Of a stretch of DNA of 27,000 bases, positions 16,060-24,226 are shown piece by piece. Position 1 is the stretch's first letter. Each line of letters begins with the position of its first letter. Position numbers and translations under genes: made by a program. The notes below the pieces were generated by a model. That model made no database searches and was not told where the DNA came from. It worked only from the letters and a program-made list of their open reading frames with translations. Source of the stretch: Actinomycetales bacterium. Lineage in GTDB: Bacteria > Actinomycetota > Actinomycetes > Actinomycetales > Actinomycetaceae. The stretch lies in assembly GCA_022838965.1 (NCBI GenBank), contig JALHDK010000038.1, positions 1-27,000 of the forward strand, given 5' to 3'.

Positions 16060-17250
16060 ATGAACTTCGATGTGGCGGTGGGCCAGCTGACAGACCTTGA
16101 CTTCGGCGGTCTCCACCAGGATGACTTCCTTCTCACCTGGGACCGGTCGATGGACGAGCTGCGGGCGGTGCTCGCGGTGGCCGAGGCCCTGCGTGTGCTG
16201 CGACGGGTGAACCGGTCCTCCCGGGTGTTCGACTCGGGGCTCGCGGTGTCCCTGTTCCGGGACCAGTCCACCCGCACACGCTTCGCGTTCGCCTCGGCCT
16301 GCAACCTGCTGGGCCTTGAGGTGCAGGACTTCGACGAGCGGGAATCGCAGGTCGCCCACGGTGAGACGGTCCGGGAGACGGCCACGATGGTCTCGTTCAT
16401 GGCCGACGTCGTCGGGATCCGTGACGACAGGCACCCCGGTCTCGGGCACCGCTTCATGAGCGAGTTCGCGGGGCACCTGAAGGAATCGCACGCGGCGGGT
16501 GTCCTCGAGCAGCGTCCGACGGTCATCAACCTGCAGAGCGACCTCGACCATCCCACCCAGTCGCTGGCGGACCTGCTGCACCTCGTGCACCACTTCGGGG
16601 ACCTCGGCCAGCTGCGTGGCCGGAAGCTGGCCGTGACGTGGGCGTACTCGCCGAGCTACGGCAAACCGCTCTCCGTGCCCCACGGGACCATCGCGCTGAT
16701 GACCCGGTTCGGCATGGAGGTGGTCCTGGCGCACCCGCCCGGCTATGACCTCATGGACGAGCCGCTCGCCGTCGCCACGCGGGAGGCGGCGGCGTCCGGG
16801 GGCTCCTTCACGGTCACCGGGTCCATGGCCGACGCCGTCGCCGGGGCGGACGTCGTCTGCGCCAAGAGCTGGGCGCCCCTCGCGGACCTGGAGGAGCGCA
16901 CCCGGCTGTTCGAGCAGGGGGACGGCGTGGGCGTCCGTGACCTCGAGCAGCGCATCCTCGCCCGGAACGCGGAGCACCGGGACTGGACGGCCACCGCCGA
17001 CCTGCTCGCGACGACGCGGGGGGGCACGGGACTCTACCTGCATCCCCTCCCCGCGGACATCACCGGCGTGTCCTGTGCGGCCGGCGAGGTGGACGCCGCG
17101 GTGTTCGACCGGCATCGCGTGTCCCTGTACAAGCAGGCGAGCCACAAGCCCTACGTCATCGCGGCGATGATCCTCCTGCAGAAGGTCGCCGACCCCGAGG
17201 CCCGTCTCCGGGACTTCTGGGGGGACGCGGGAGCGCGCTGGTGGAAGTGA
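16060..17250 (+). CDS. ygeW: Knotted carbamoyltransferase YgeW
   Basis: YgeW belongs to the aspartate/ornithine transcarbamylase superfamily. The 396-residue length equals that of E. coli YgeW. The carbamoyl-phosphate loop is STRTR (70-74, in [12 protein letters not shown]), followed by HGETVRET, the second carbamoyl-phosphate motif DHPTQ (163-167) and a C-terminal HPLPADI loop in place of the HCLP of ornithine transcarbamylase. In purine-cluster context it is expected to work on a ureido derivative of diaminopropionate, possibly running phosphorolytically to yield carbamoyl phosphate; this is inference. The ATG at 16060 has GGGAG four nt upstream. The frame is open far upstream only because of antisense GC bias. 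Its 3' end overlaps ygeY by 10 bp, so the two are coupled. Confidence 0.93.
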   Translation: MNFDVAVGQLTDLDFGGLHQDDFLLTWDRSMDELRAVLAVAEALRVLRRVNRSSRVFDSGLAVSLFRDQSTRTRFAFASACNLLGLEVQDFDERESQVAHGETVRETATMVSFMADVVGIRDDRHPGLGHRFMSEFAGHLKESHAAGVLEQRPTVINLQSDLDHPTQSLADLLHLVHHFGDLGQLRGRKLAVTWAYSPSYGKPLSVPHGTIALMTRFGMEVVLAHPPGYDLMDEPLAVATREAAASGGSFTVTGSMADAVAGADVVCAKSWAPLADLEERTRLFEQGDGVGVRDLEQRILARNAEHRDWTATADLLATTRGGTGLYLHPLPADITGVSCAAGEVDAAVFDRHRVSLYKQASHKPYVIAAMILLQKVADPEARLRDFWGDAGARWWK

Positions 17251-18470
17251 GGTCCGCGGCGTCGCCGATCGACCCGGTGCGGGTCCGCGAGACCGCCGAG
17301 CGCTACCGCGGGGACATGACCGCCTTCCTGCGCGCCCTCATCCGGAACCCCGGGACGAGCTGCCATGAGGAGGCGCGGGCGCGCCTGGTCATCGCCGAGA
17401 TGGAGAAGCTCGGCTACACCACCACCCGCATCGACGGCCTGGGCAGTGCGATCGGCACCATGGGGACCGGGGAGACCCTCATCGCCTTCGATGGCCACAT
17501 CGACACCGTGGGGGTCGGCAACCCGGACGCCTGGACGTTCGATCCCTTCGAGGGCTTCGAGGACGAGGTGCACGTGGGGGGACGCGGCGCCTCGGACCAG
17601 CTGGGCGGCGTCGTCGCGGCGGTCTACGGCGGACGGATCGCGGCGGACCTCGGCCTGCTCTCGCCGAGGTACACCTTCATGGTCACCGCGACCGTCCAGG
17701 AGGAGGACTGCGACGGCCTGTGCTGGCTGTACCTCATCGAGGAGGAGGGGGTGCGCCCGGCGTTCGTCGTCTCCACCGAGCCCACGGACAACGGCATCTA
17801 CCGCGGCCACCGCGGGCGGATGGAGATCCGCGTGGACGTGGCGGGCCTCTCGTGCCACGGCTCCGCCCCGGAGCGCGGCGACAACGCGATCTACAAGATG
17901 GCGGAGATCCTCCTCGAGATCCGCGAGCTCAATGACCGCCTGGCGTACGACGACTTCCTCGGCAAGGGGACGGTCACCGCCTCCGAAATCTTCTTCACCT
18001 CGCCGTCCCGCTGCGCGGTCGCGGACGGGTGTGCGGTGTCGCTCGACCGGCGGCTCACCCACGGGGAGACTTGGCAGGGCGCGATCGCGGAGATCGAGGC
18101 CCTCCCGTCCGTGCAGCGCCACGGCGCCCGGGTCTCGCTGTACGAGTACCACTCGACGGCGTGGACGGGCGTGGAGTATGGCCAGGAGTGCTACTTCCCC
18201 AGCTGGGTGATCCCGGAGGACTCGCGCGAGGTGCGGGCCGCCGCGGCCGCCCACCGGGCGCTGTTCGGCGAACCGCGCATCGGCACGTGGACCTTCTCCA
18301 CCAATGGTGTGGCGATCGCAGGGCGGCACGGCATCCCGGTGGTGGGAATCGGGCCCGGACGGGAGGATCAGGCCCACGCCCCCGACGAGCTGCAGTGGAA
18401 GGACGATCTCGTCAGGTGCGCCGCCCTCTACAGCGTGCTGCCGACGATCTACTGCGGGATGGACGGCTGA
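17241..18470 (+). CDS. ygeY: M20-family hydrolase YgeY
   Basis: The 409-residue protein is an M20 metallopeptidase-fold amidohydrolase of the YgeY group. Visible metal and catalytic residues are His86 and Asp88 in FDGHIDTVG, Asp119 in [10 protein letters not shown], the Glu154-Glu155 pair in [11 protein letters not shown], and a C-terminal His in [11 protein letters not shown]. YgeY proteins accompany ygeW, ygeX and ssnA in purine and selenium-associated clusters, where they probably hydrolyse a ureido or amide intermediate. The GTG at 17241 is preceded by GGGAG at 7 nt; a second in-frame GTG at 17247 forms a GTGA with the ygeW stop and is the alternative start. It is the second gene of the ygeW-ygeY operon, which may continue into the nitroreductase genes 50 bp downstream. 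Confidence 0.92.
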   Translation: MEVRSAASPIDPVRVRETAERYRGDMTAFLRALIRNPGTSCHEEARARLVIAEMEKLGYTTTRIDGLGSAIGTMGTGETLIAFDGHIDTVGVGNPDAWTFDPFEGFEDEVHVGGRGASDQLGGVVAAVYGGRIAADLGLLSPRYTFMVTATVQEEDCDGLCWLYLIEEEGVRPAFVVSTEPTDNGIYRGHRGRMEIRVDVAGLSCHGSAPERGDNAIYKMAEILLEIRELNDRLAYDDFLGKGTVTASEIFFTSPSRCAVADGCAVSLDRRLTHGETWQGAIAEIEALPSVQRHGARVSLYEYHSTAWTGVEYGQECYFPSWVIPEDSREVRAAAAAHRALFGEPRIGTWTFSTNGVAIAGRHGIPVVGIGPGREDQAHAPDELQWKDDLVRCAALYSVLPTIYCGMDG

Positions 18471-18520
18471 GCACGCGAGGGAGGGTCCGGGCCGTCCCGA
18501 CACATGGCAGGCTTGCTCCC

Positions 18521-19102
18521 GTGCCCCCCGACGCCCCGCCCCTCACCCCGTTCCGGCAGTTGCTGCTGCACAGTCGCTCCCACCGCGACTACCGCGAGGG
18601 GATCGTGCCCGGCGGGGACCTGCAGTACATCCTCGACTGCGCATCCACCTTCCAGGAGCGGTGCCGCTTCTCCGCACCCCGGATCATCGCCGTGCCGCGC
18701 GGCCCCGTGTTCGAGCGGATCGCGACCGCGGCGGTCGGACGGTTCCCCACGGTCAACGCGTGGCTCCCGCGAACCCACGCCAGTCACCTGCTGCTGTGCG
18801 CCGCCGTCCCCGATCTGCTGGAGGACCCGGTGCGTCCGGTGGAGCAGGCGGCCATGTGCATGCAGGTCGCGGTGCTTGCCGCCACCGAACTCGGGTACGG
18901 CACGTGCTGGATGACCGGGATCAACCATGAGCGGGTCGAAGAGGTGCACCCGCTTCCGGACGGTGCGCGGCTGATCGCCCTCTCCCCTCTGGGTTTCCCG
19001 AAGGAGGGCGGCGCGCTCACCTGGGACTCGCTGATGCACCGGTTCGTGTCGAAGGACCGGAGGCCGCTGGAGGAGATCACCATGCGGGAGGTGTGGCGAT
19101 GA
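18521..19102 (+). CDS. Nitroreductase-fold flavoprotein, subunit or half 1
   Basis: This product has 193 residues. SRSHRDYREGIVPGGDLQYIL matches the N-terminal SRRSxRxY helix of FMN-dependent nitroreductases, APRIIAVP takes the place of the usual PWRFIVV strand, and the core helix AAMCMQVAVLAATELGYGTCWMTGI is typical, followed by LIALSPLGFPKE. A standard PS-x-x-N-x-QPW motif is lacking (TFQERCRFSAPR instead), so flavin binding may depend on a partner. The GTG at 18521 is the likely start: no Shine-Dalgarno is present but CAGGCT lies 7 nt upstream. An earlier start is possible because the frame is open. It overlaps the next nitroreductase-like gene by 4 bp (ATGA). A role with the purine operon is suggested only by proximity and orientation. 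Confidence 0.72.
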   Translation: MPPDAPPLTPFRQLLLHSRSHRDYREGIVPGGDLQYILDCASTFQERCRFSAPRIIAVPRGPVFERIATAAVGRFPTVNAWLPRTHASHLLLCAAVPDLLEDPVRPVEQAAMCMQVAVLAATELGYGTCWMTGINHERVEEVHPLPDGARLIALSPLGFPKEGGALTWDSLMHRFVSKDRRPLEEITMREVWR

Positions 19103-19560
19103 CCGGACTCGTCGAATCCCTGGTGACGGCTGTTGCTCCGCCCGGCGTGGTCGCCCGCGCGGGCCGTGCGATCTCTACGGCCGAGCTCACCAGCCTGCTG
19201 GACGCGGCCCGCACGGCGCCATCCGGGGTGAACGGGCAGACCTGGCGGTTCGTCGTCGTCGCGGAGGCCGAGCGGCGCGCGCGGCTCGCGGAGGCGGTGC
19301 CGCCCGGTCTCGCGCCCGCCGTCGCCGGCGCGCACCTGCTGGTGGTGGTGTGCGGGGTGGTCGACAGGATGTCGCGCCGCGATCTGGACATCCCCTTCGC
19401 GGCCATCGATGTCCCGAACGCCCTCACCCATCTCCTCCTGGCAGCCGCGGACGTCGGCGTGCCCCACGCGTGGACGCTCGAGGTCCGGGATGGGCCCTGC
19501 CGGGCGGAGCTGCACCTGCCTCCGGAGGTGAGGGTCACCGCGATGGTCGCCCTGGGTTGA
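19099..19560 (+). CDS. Short nitroreductase-fold protein, subunit or half 2
   Basis: This 153-residue protein carries the motif missing from its neighbour: STAELTSLLDAARTAPSGVNGQTWRFVVVAE closely follows the FMN-contacting APS-x-x-N-x-QPWRF motif of nitroreductases. The rest (AVAGAHLLVVVCG, DVPNALTHLLLAAADVGVPHAWTLEV, VRVTAMVALG) follows the fold but is shorter than the usual ~180-220 residues. The ATG at 19099 overlaps the preceding stop in ATGA and has GGGAGG six nt upstream; a GTG two codons earlier is the alternative. The pair may form a heterodimer in which each subunit supplies part of a flavin site, comparable to tandem-half nitroreductases. No substrate can be named. The stop lies three bases from that of the convergent MFS gene. 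Confidence 0.65.
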   Translation: MTGLVESLVTAVAPPGVVARAGRAISTAELTSLLDAARTAPSGVNGQTWRFVVVAEAERRARLAEAVPPGLAPAVAGAHLLVVVCGVVDRMSRRDLDIPFAAIDVPNALTHLLLAAADVGVPHAWTLEVRDGPCRAELHLPPEVRVTAMVALG

Positions 19561-19563
19561 GGC

Positions 19564-20838
19564 TCACGCCCGCGCGCCCAGGCCACCCCGGCGGTAGAGG
19601 CCCATCATCACCGCGGCACCGAGGACCGCTCCGGCTCCGGACACCAGCAGCGGTACCGTCCCACCGCCCGGCCCGGCGTTCCACAGCAGGCCCGCCCACA
19701 GGCCAGCCACGAGGACCGCACCGCTGGAGAACGCCTGAAAGACCCCTTGGGCCCGCCCGCGGTGCTCGTCCGGGACCAGCGACGACACCCAGGCCTTGCC
19801 GACGCCGTCGGTGAAGGCGGGGAAGAGCCCGTAGACCGCCAGCAACAGGAAGACGGCCGGCCCTCCGCTGGCGAGACCCAACCCGAGGTAGCCGACGCCG
19901 AACGCCAGCAGCCCCGCCGCATAGACGTAGGGTCGCGGCCAGCGGTCGGTGAGCGCGCCCGCGGGATAGGAGCCGAGGGTGTAGACCGCGTTGAACAGCA
20001 CGTAAGCGAGCACGACCTGCGTGGTGGAGAACCCGAGCTCCGCGATCCGCAACAGGAGCAGGGCGTCGGAGAAGTTGACGACGGCGATCGTCACCAGCAG
20101 CGCGGTGACCAGCCAGAACGGCCGGGGGAGTGGGGAACGGAGCCGAGGGAGGGGGGAGCCGGTCCGGGGCGTGGGCGGGGCGGCGTCGGTGGGCGGACCG
20201 GCGTCGGTGGGACGGGCCGGACGGCCGGGAGCCGGGCGCACCTCGCGGACAAGGACGACCAGCAGCGCCGACAGGGCGGCGGGCACCACCGCCCACCAGA
20301 GGGTGGCGCGGAGGTCGCCCTGCAGGGCGGTCAGCACCCACAACCCGAGCAGCGGCCCGATCACCGCGCCGAGGGTGTCGCCGGTCCGGTGGAATCCGAA
20401 GGCCCGGCCCAGGGCCTCGGGCGGGACGGAGGCGGCGATGAGGGCATCCCGGGGGGCGGACCGTACCCCCTTGCCGAACCGGTCGACCACGCGGCCCCCG
20501 AGGACGAGCGGCCACGCCGCCGCGGCGGCCACCAGGAGTTTCCCGACGGCGGCGAGCGCGTAGCCCGAGGCGATGAAGGGTTTTCGCCCTCGCCTGTCCG
20601 ACCAGCGGCCGGCCACGTACCGGGTGAGGCCGGCGGTGGCGTCGGCGACGCCCTCGATGACGCCGAGCACCACGGGCGGGGCGGCCAGGACCCCGGTGAC
20701 CAGCAGGGGGAGCAGCGGGTAGAGGAACTCGGAGGCGGCGTCCTGCATCAGCGAGACCGCCGTGAGGACCAGCAGGTTGCGGGTCAGCCACGGGCGCTGG
20801 GGTGTGTCCACAGGGTCATCGTGGCACGCGGACGGCAC
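19564..20838 (-). CDS. Major facilitator superfamily transporter
   Basis: The product of up to 424 residues has about twelve hydrophobic segments. The loop after helix 2 carries the MFS signature GRWSDRRGRKPFIASGY, and the second half has the pseudo-repeat GALTDRWPRPYVYAAG. The central cytoplasmic loop (~residues 205-238) is unusually Pro-rich, with short PTDA repeats. The best overall resemblance is to general actinobacterial MFS exporters; the substrate is unknown. The frame opens at GTG 20838; a GTG at 20811 gives a more ordinary N-terminus (MDTPQRPWLTRN) and is a good alternative. No clear Shine-Dalgarno precedes either. The gene converges on the nitroreductase pair and diverges from the ScyD/ScyE-type gene. 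Confidence 0.85.
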   Translation of the reverse strand: MPSACHDDPVDTPQRPWLTRNLLVLTAVSLMQDAASEFLYPLLPLLVTGVLAAPPVVLGVIEGVADATAGLTRYVAGRWSDRRGRKPFIASGYALAAVGKLLVAAAAAWPLVLGGRVVDRFGKGVRSAPRDALIAASVPPEALGRAFGFHRTGDTLGAVIGPLLGLWVLTALQGDLRATLWWAVVPAALSALLVVLVREVRPAPGRPARPTDAGPPTDAAPPTPRTGSPLPRLRSPLPRPFWLVTALLVTIAVVNFSDALLLLRIAELGFSTTQVVLAYVLFNAVYTLGSYPAGALTDRWPRPYVYAAGLLAFGVGYLGLGLASGGPAVFLLLAVYGLFPAFTDGVGKAWVSSLVPDEHRGRAQGVFQAFSSGAVLVAGLWAGLLWNAGPGGGTVPLLVSGAGAVLGAAVMMGLYRRGGLGARA

Positions 20839-20881
20839 GTGGGTCAGTGTGCGGCTCTCCGCGCGGGGCCCGGCGTCAATT

Positions 20882-20897
20882 TAGGACCATTGTCCTA
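20882..20897. promoter_or_regulatory. DosR/DevR-box-like palindrome TAGGAC-N4-GTCCTA
   Basis: The sequence TAGGACCATTGTCCTA is a perfect 6-bp inverted repeat with a 4-bp centre. Its GGAC-N4-GTCC core and flanks resemble the DosR/DevR box (GGGAC-N4-GTCCC) of actinobacteria. It overlaps a possible -35 for the downstream gene: TTGTCC (20890-20895), 17 nt, then CAGACT (20913-20918). Overlap with -35 is the usual position for DosR-type activation. Another NarL/LuxR-type factor could equally be the ligand. Confidence 0.5.
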
Positions 20898-20948
20898 GAG
20901 CGCTGCGGGTGGCAGACTGTGCCGGGTCCCACACACGAAGGAGTCCGG

Positions 20949-22052
20949 ATGTCACCATCATCACGTTCCGCGCTCGCCCCGCTCGGGGTGGGCATCATCG
21001 CAGTGTCGCTCCTCGGGGCCTCGGCCGCATCGGCCGATGATCCCGCTCCCGTGTACGAGGTCGTGGCCTCGGGCCTGAACAACCCGCGCCACCTGTCCTT
21101 CTCGTCCACCGGGGACCTCTTTGTCGCGGAGGCCGGCATGGGAGGTGAGGACGGCCCCTACGACGGCCCGGAGGGGCCTGTCTACTTCGGACTGTCCGGC
21201 TCCATCACCCGCGTCAGCGGCGTCACCCAGGTCAGGGTCCTGACGGGACTGCCCTCGTCGGCAGCCGCGGACGGCTCCGGGGCGATCGGGCCGACCGACG
21301 TCGCGGTGCAGGGTCCGCAGCGGTACGCCGTCACCATGGGTCTTGGCGCGGATCCGGCCCTGCGTGCCATGATCCCCGACGCGAGGATCATGGCCACGCT
21401 CCTGACCGGCACCTTCGCCTCGAAGCCTCGCGTGACCGCGGACCTGGGCGCCTTCGAGGCCGAGGCGAACCCGGATGGTGACCTTCCCGACTCCAACCCG
21501 GGCGGCTTCGTCCGGGTGAACGGCGGATACGTGGTGGTCGATGCCGGCGGCAACTCCCTCCTGCGGGTGAGCGAGAGTGGAAAGGTGTCCACCATCGCCT
21601 GGTTCCCGGAGACTCCCGGCGTCCCGACCGGCCTGCCGGACCCGTTCCCGCCCGAGGTCTCGATGGATGCGGTCCCCACCTCGGTGGCCGTCGGCCCGGA
21701 CGGCGCCTACTACGTCAGCCAGCTCACCGGCTTCCCGTTCCCGCCGGACCGTTCCGTGATCTGGCGCGTGGTGCCCGGCGAGGACCCGGAGGTGTACGCC
21801 ACCGGTCTCACCACGGTGACGGATCTGGCCTGGCACGGGGACGACCTCTACGCCGTCCAGCTCACCGACAGCGGCCTGTTCGCCGGCCCGCCGGGATCGC
21901 TGGTCAGGGTCAACACGTCGGGAGCCCACGAGGTCGTCGCGGGGGGCCTGATGTTCCCCTACGGCGTGGCCTTCCGTGACCACGACGCCTACGTCACCGT
22001 GGGGTCGATCGCCCCGGGCGCCGGGGAGGTGATCAAGGTACCGCTCGGCTGA
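20949..22052 (+). CDS. Secreted ScyD/ScyE-family beta-propeller protein
   Basis: This 367-residue exported protein begins with a signal peptide: MSPSSRSALAPLGVGII, then a hydrophobic stretch ending in Ala-Ser-Ala before DDPAPVYEVV. The mature part has repeated propeller-blade features: GLNNPRHLSFSSTGDLFVAEAG, GSITRVSG, GPTDVAVQG, GGYVVVDAGGNSLLRVSESG, PTSVAVGPDGAYYVSQLTG, VTDLAWHGDDLYAVQ, FPYGVAFRDHDAYVTVGS. These fit the ScyD/ScyE-type proteins common in actinobacteria, whose function is not established outside the cyanobacterial scytonemin context; scytonemin synthesis is not implied. The ATG at 20949 has AAGGAG five nt upstream. Control by the palindrome at 20882-20897 is likely. Its 3' end overlaps the convergent XRE-type gene by 20 bp. 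Confidence 0.85.
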   Translation: MSPSSRSALAPLGVGIIAVSLLGASAASADDPAPVYEVVASGLNNPRHLSFSSTGDLFVAEAGMGGEDGPYDGPEGPVYFGLSGSITRVSGVTQVRVLTGLPSSAAADGSGAIGPTDVAVQGPQRYAVTMGLGADPALRAMIPDARIMATLLTGTFASKPRVTADLGAFEAEANPDGDLPDSNPGGFVRVNGGYVVVDAGGNSLLRVSESGKVSTIAWFPETPGVPTGLPDPFPPEVSMDAVPTSVAVGPDGAYYVSQLTGFPFPPDRSVIWRVVPGEDPEVYATGLTTVTDLAWHGDDLYAVQLTDSGLFAGPPGSLVRVNTSGAHEVVAGGLMFPYGVAFRDHDAYVTVGSIAPGAGEVIKVPLG

Positions 22053-23412
22053 CCGGGAGGGTCGCGAACAGGGAATCCCGTCGGGCCAGCCAGTCGAGCA
22101 GAACGTCTCCGATTCCCCGGTCCTCCGCGAGCCCCCGGAAGATGGGTGCGTACGCCACGCCCGACCCGGGCAGGATGCCGCGTTCCACCCAGGTCCGGAC
22201 GATCGTGGCCACGTCCCCCATCGCCCGCTCCCAGCGGAGGTGGCGGTCCTCGACATGGTCGACCGGGATGACGATCATCCGTCTGTCGTCCGGCACCAGC
22301 CGGTCCAGCTCGGAGCGCAGCGCGCTGATGCGTTCGGCGGCACCCCTGTCCGCGAGGGACGCGAGGTGACGATCGGTCTCCCGGAGCCAGACGACGCCGC
22401 CCGACGGGTGACGCGTCACCTGGGCGAACACGAGCTCCGGTGCCACCACCGTGCCATGGTGGGTCCACACGCGCCGCTGCCGGGGCGCGACGGCAATGGC
22501 GGCGTGGGCCTCGGCCATCGCCTCGGCCTGCCGCTGCCGCCGGCCGGCGTCGAGGTGCGTCGCCTCGCCCGTGCCGCCGTCCTCCCTCCCATCGGGGTGC
22601 ATGACACCGCCCATGTCCACGGCCAGGTCGCGCGTCGTCGTCAGCCCGTAGCCAAGGACCATGGCGAGCATGGCCCCCACGTCATGGGCCCACACGTCGT
22701 CGCCGATGGCGTAGCAGGCGATGGACTCGAGGCCGGGCCACGGCCGCGCGATCGTCGGCGAGCGGGGCGCGGCGACGTGATGGATGGCCCAGAACTGGAC
22801 CGACGCCGTCTCATCGTGGTCGGTCCACCGTGGGTGCGCACCCGATGGGGTCGCGTACACGTTCCGCAGCACCAGCCGGAGGTCGTGGTCGGCCCAGACG
22901 TCCGCCGGCATGCCATCGAGGCGACGGAAGTCGAGGCGGTCGGCGACGTGCATCCGGTGGCCATCCGGACCCTCCCAGGTTGGCCACACGGCCACCGCCC
23001 AGTTCCCCGAGTTCTGGGCCGCGGCCACGACGGAGGCCGCGGACTCGGTCCGGCGGAACGCTCGCAGGCGGGCCAGTGAGTCCGCGAGGCGCAACTCCAC
23101 CTGCTGCAGCCGGATCGACGCCTGCACTGCCTCGCTGGGAGACGGCGGATCCGGCAGGACACCCATCCGCCGCAACAGCAGGGCGGGGTCGACGGTGAAC
23201 TCCCCCCGCATCGCGCCGACCTCGGTCGCGATCAGGGGAAGGAATCGGAGGTCGGGCCGTGACCGCCCGCGCCGCCAGGAGATCACCCGCTCCTCGCTGA
23301 CACCGAGCCTCGCGGCCAGGCTCGCGGTGGTGACTCGTGGGGGGCCCGCGAGGAGGGCGTTCAGCGCTGCGGGAAACGACCTCCAGGCCTCGTCCGCGTA
23401 GCGACGTGTCAT
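22033..23412 (-). CDS. XRE-type HTH protein with a long uncharacterised C-terminal domain
   Basis: The 459-residue product has an N-terminal helix-turn-helix (residues ~26-62): VTTASLAARLGVSEERVISWRRGRSRPDLRFLPLIA, typical of XRE/Cro regulators. A helical linker (~90-125) follows, and then about 330 residues that I do not recognise, with blocks NSGNWAVAVWPTWEGPDGH, LVLRNVYATPSG, VWAHDVGAMLAMVLGYGLTTTRDLAVD and RRMIVIPVDHVEDRHLRWERAMGDVATIVRTW. The domain may sense a ligand or be catalytic. The ATG at 23412 is the first good start; CACAAT lies 5 nt upstream and no Shine-Dalgarno is visible. It is transcribed divergently from the 231- and 456-residue pair across a 118-bp gap, the usual arrangement of a local regulator. 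Confidence 0.7.
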   Translation of the reverse strand: MTRRYADEAWRSFPAALNALLAGPPRVTTASLAARLGVSEERVISWRRGRSRPDLRFLPLIATEVGAMRGEFTVDPALLLRRMGVLPDPPSPSEAVQASIRLQQVELRLADSLARLRAFRRTESAASVVAAAQNSGNWAVAVWPTWEGPDGHRMHVADRLDFRRLDGMPADVWADHDLRLVLRNVYATPSGAHPRWTDHDETASVQFWAIHHVAAPRSPTIARPWPGLESIACYAIGDDVWAHDVGAMLAMVLGYGLTTTRDLAVDMGGVMHPDGREDGGTGEATHLDAGRRQRQAEAMAEAHAAIAVAPRQRRVWTHHGTVVAPELVFAQVTRHPSGGVVWLRETDRHLASLADRGAAERISALRSELDRLVPDDRRMIVIPVDHVEDRHLRWERAMGDVATIVRTWVERGILPGSGVAYAPIFRGLAEDRGIGDVLLDWLARRDSLFATLPVSRAVP

Positions 23413-23421
23413 GGGTCATTG

Positions 23422-23480
23422 TGTGCACATCGTGACGGCAAAAACATGCACTTCCGCGCATGGCGGCTGCGGCGTAGTTT
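23422..23480. promoter_or_regulatory. Divergent control region of the XRE/HIT module
   Basis: The gap between 23412 and 23531 holds the palindrome TGTGCACA (23422-23429), a second TGCAC (23447-23451), an A-rich stretch (23440-23444), and plus-strand TAGTTT (23475-23480) as a possible -10 giving a leader of roughly 45 nt. The palindrome lies immediately upstream of the regulator's start and is a candidate operator for it. The evidence is positional only. Confidence 0.25.
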
Positions 23481-23530
23481 CGATGGATCACGGTCGCACA
23501 CAGCGGCCCCGAGCCACAAGGAGGTGGACG

Positions 23531-24226
23531 GTGGTCCCGTACAACATCCGCTGGATGGGCGACATCCTCGCCGTCGGCCCATGTCCCCAGTCCGCCAGCC
23601 ACTGGGACATGCTCGCTGACCGGGGATTCGCGAGCGCTGTCGTCCTCCGCGACGGGCGGACTCCCCTCATCGTCAATCGACTCGCGGTCAGGGAGCTGCG
23701 ACACGACGACACCCCCAGCACGATCGACGACGGGATCACCGATGCGCTGTGCGCCGAGCCTCCCACCTACGTGTGCAGTGAGCGGGGCACGGTCGCGGCG
23801 GCGCGCCTGGTGGACCGCTTCGTGGCGGCACACGATCTCCGCGTCGTGGAGGGCATCTACTGGGATGCCAAGAATCTCAGTTCCGGTGACCAGTTCGACT
23901 GGGTCTCGGGTCACGCCGACTTCGGCGACGAGCGCGGGGTGAGCCGCATCCGGTCGCTGGTGGGTGCACTCGCCAACCCGGACACGACAACCCGTCTCAA
24001 CGCCGCGGACACGCTGGCTGAGCTCATGGACCATGCGGACCACGGCTGCTTCGGGACCGAAACCCTGCGCATTCTTGAGCGCGTACAGCCCGTGGTCGCC
24101 GGCGTCGTCAGCAAACTCAACCCCAGATTCGCCAGCGAATACCAGCGCATCTTCCGCAAGCTCGCGCGGGAGACCGTCCTGCCGCCCGGGCTCCGGGAGA
24201 GTCTCCGGATCCTGGGGGAATCCTGA
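23531..24226 (+). CDS. Protein of unknown function with a degenerate dual-specificity phosphatase-like N-half
   Basis: The protein has 231 residues from GTG 23531, which has AAGGAGG six nt upstream (23518-23524); longer in-frame starts back to 23411 are unsupported. The N-terminal part, RWMGDILAVGPCPQSASHWDMLADRGFASAVVLRDGRTP, resembles the strand-helix-strand opening of dual-specificity phosphatases (the 'xLGxxP…L…GI..VVNL' pattern). The following VCSERGTVAAARLVDRFVAAH sits where their active-site loop and helix would be, but it is not CX5R: Cys82 is present and Arg is only three residues later. A catalytically dead or altered phosphatase fold is therefore a guess. The C-terminal half (~130-231) is helical. 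The stop overlaps the next start by one base (TGATG), so the two genes are strongly coupled. Confidence 0.6.
   Translation: MVPYNIRWMGDILAVGPCPQSASHWDMLADRGFASAVVLRDGRTPLIVNRLAVRELRHDDTPSTIDDGITDALCAEPPTYVCSERGTVAAARLVDRFVAAHDLRVVEGIYWDAKNLSSGDQFDWVSGHADFGDERGVSRIRSLVGALANPDTTTRLNAADTLAELMDHADHGCFGTETLRILERVQPVVAGVVSKLNPRFASEYQRIFRKLARETVLPPGLRESLRILGES

Noticed and set aside
12718..17250. A 1510-codon plus-strand open frame
   Set aside because: Only its end (16060-17250, ygeW) and a short part (14329-~14520, mocA N-terminus) resemble proteins. The rest is antisense to the PLP enzyme and ygeX and is open because of GC bias.
20802..20948. Upstream extension of the ScyD/ScyE-type protein
   Set aside because: It would run through the palindrome and promoter and put residues ahead of the signal peptide. 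ATG 20949 has a strong Shine-Dalgarno site.
23411..23530. N-terminal extension of the 231-residue protein back to the ATG at 23411
   Set aside because: It would overlap the divergent regulator's start region, lacks a ribosome-binding site and has a non-protein-like composition. GTG 23531 has AAGGAGG at six nt.
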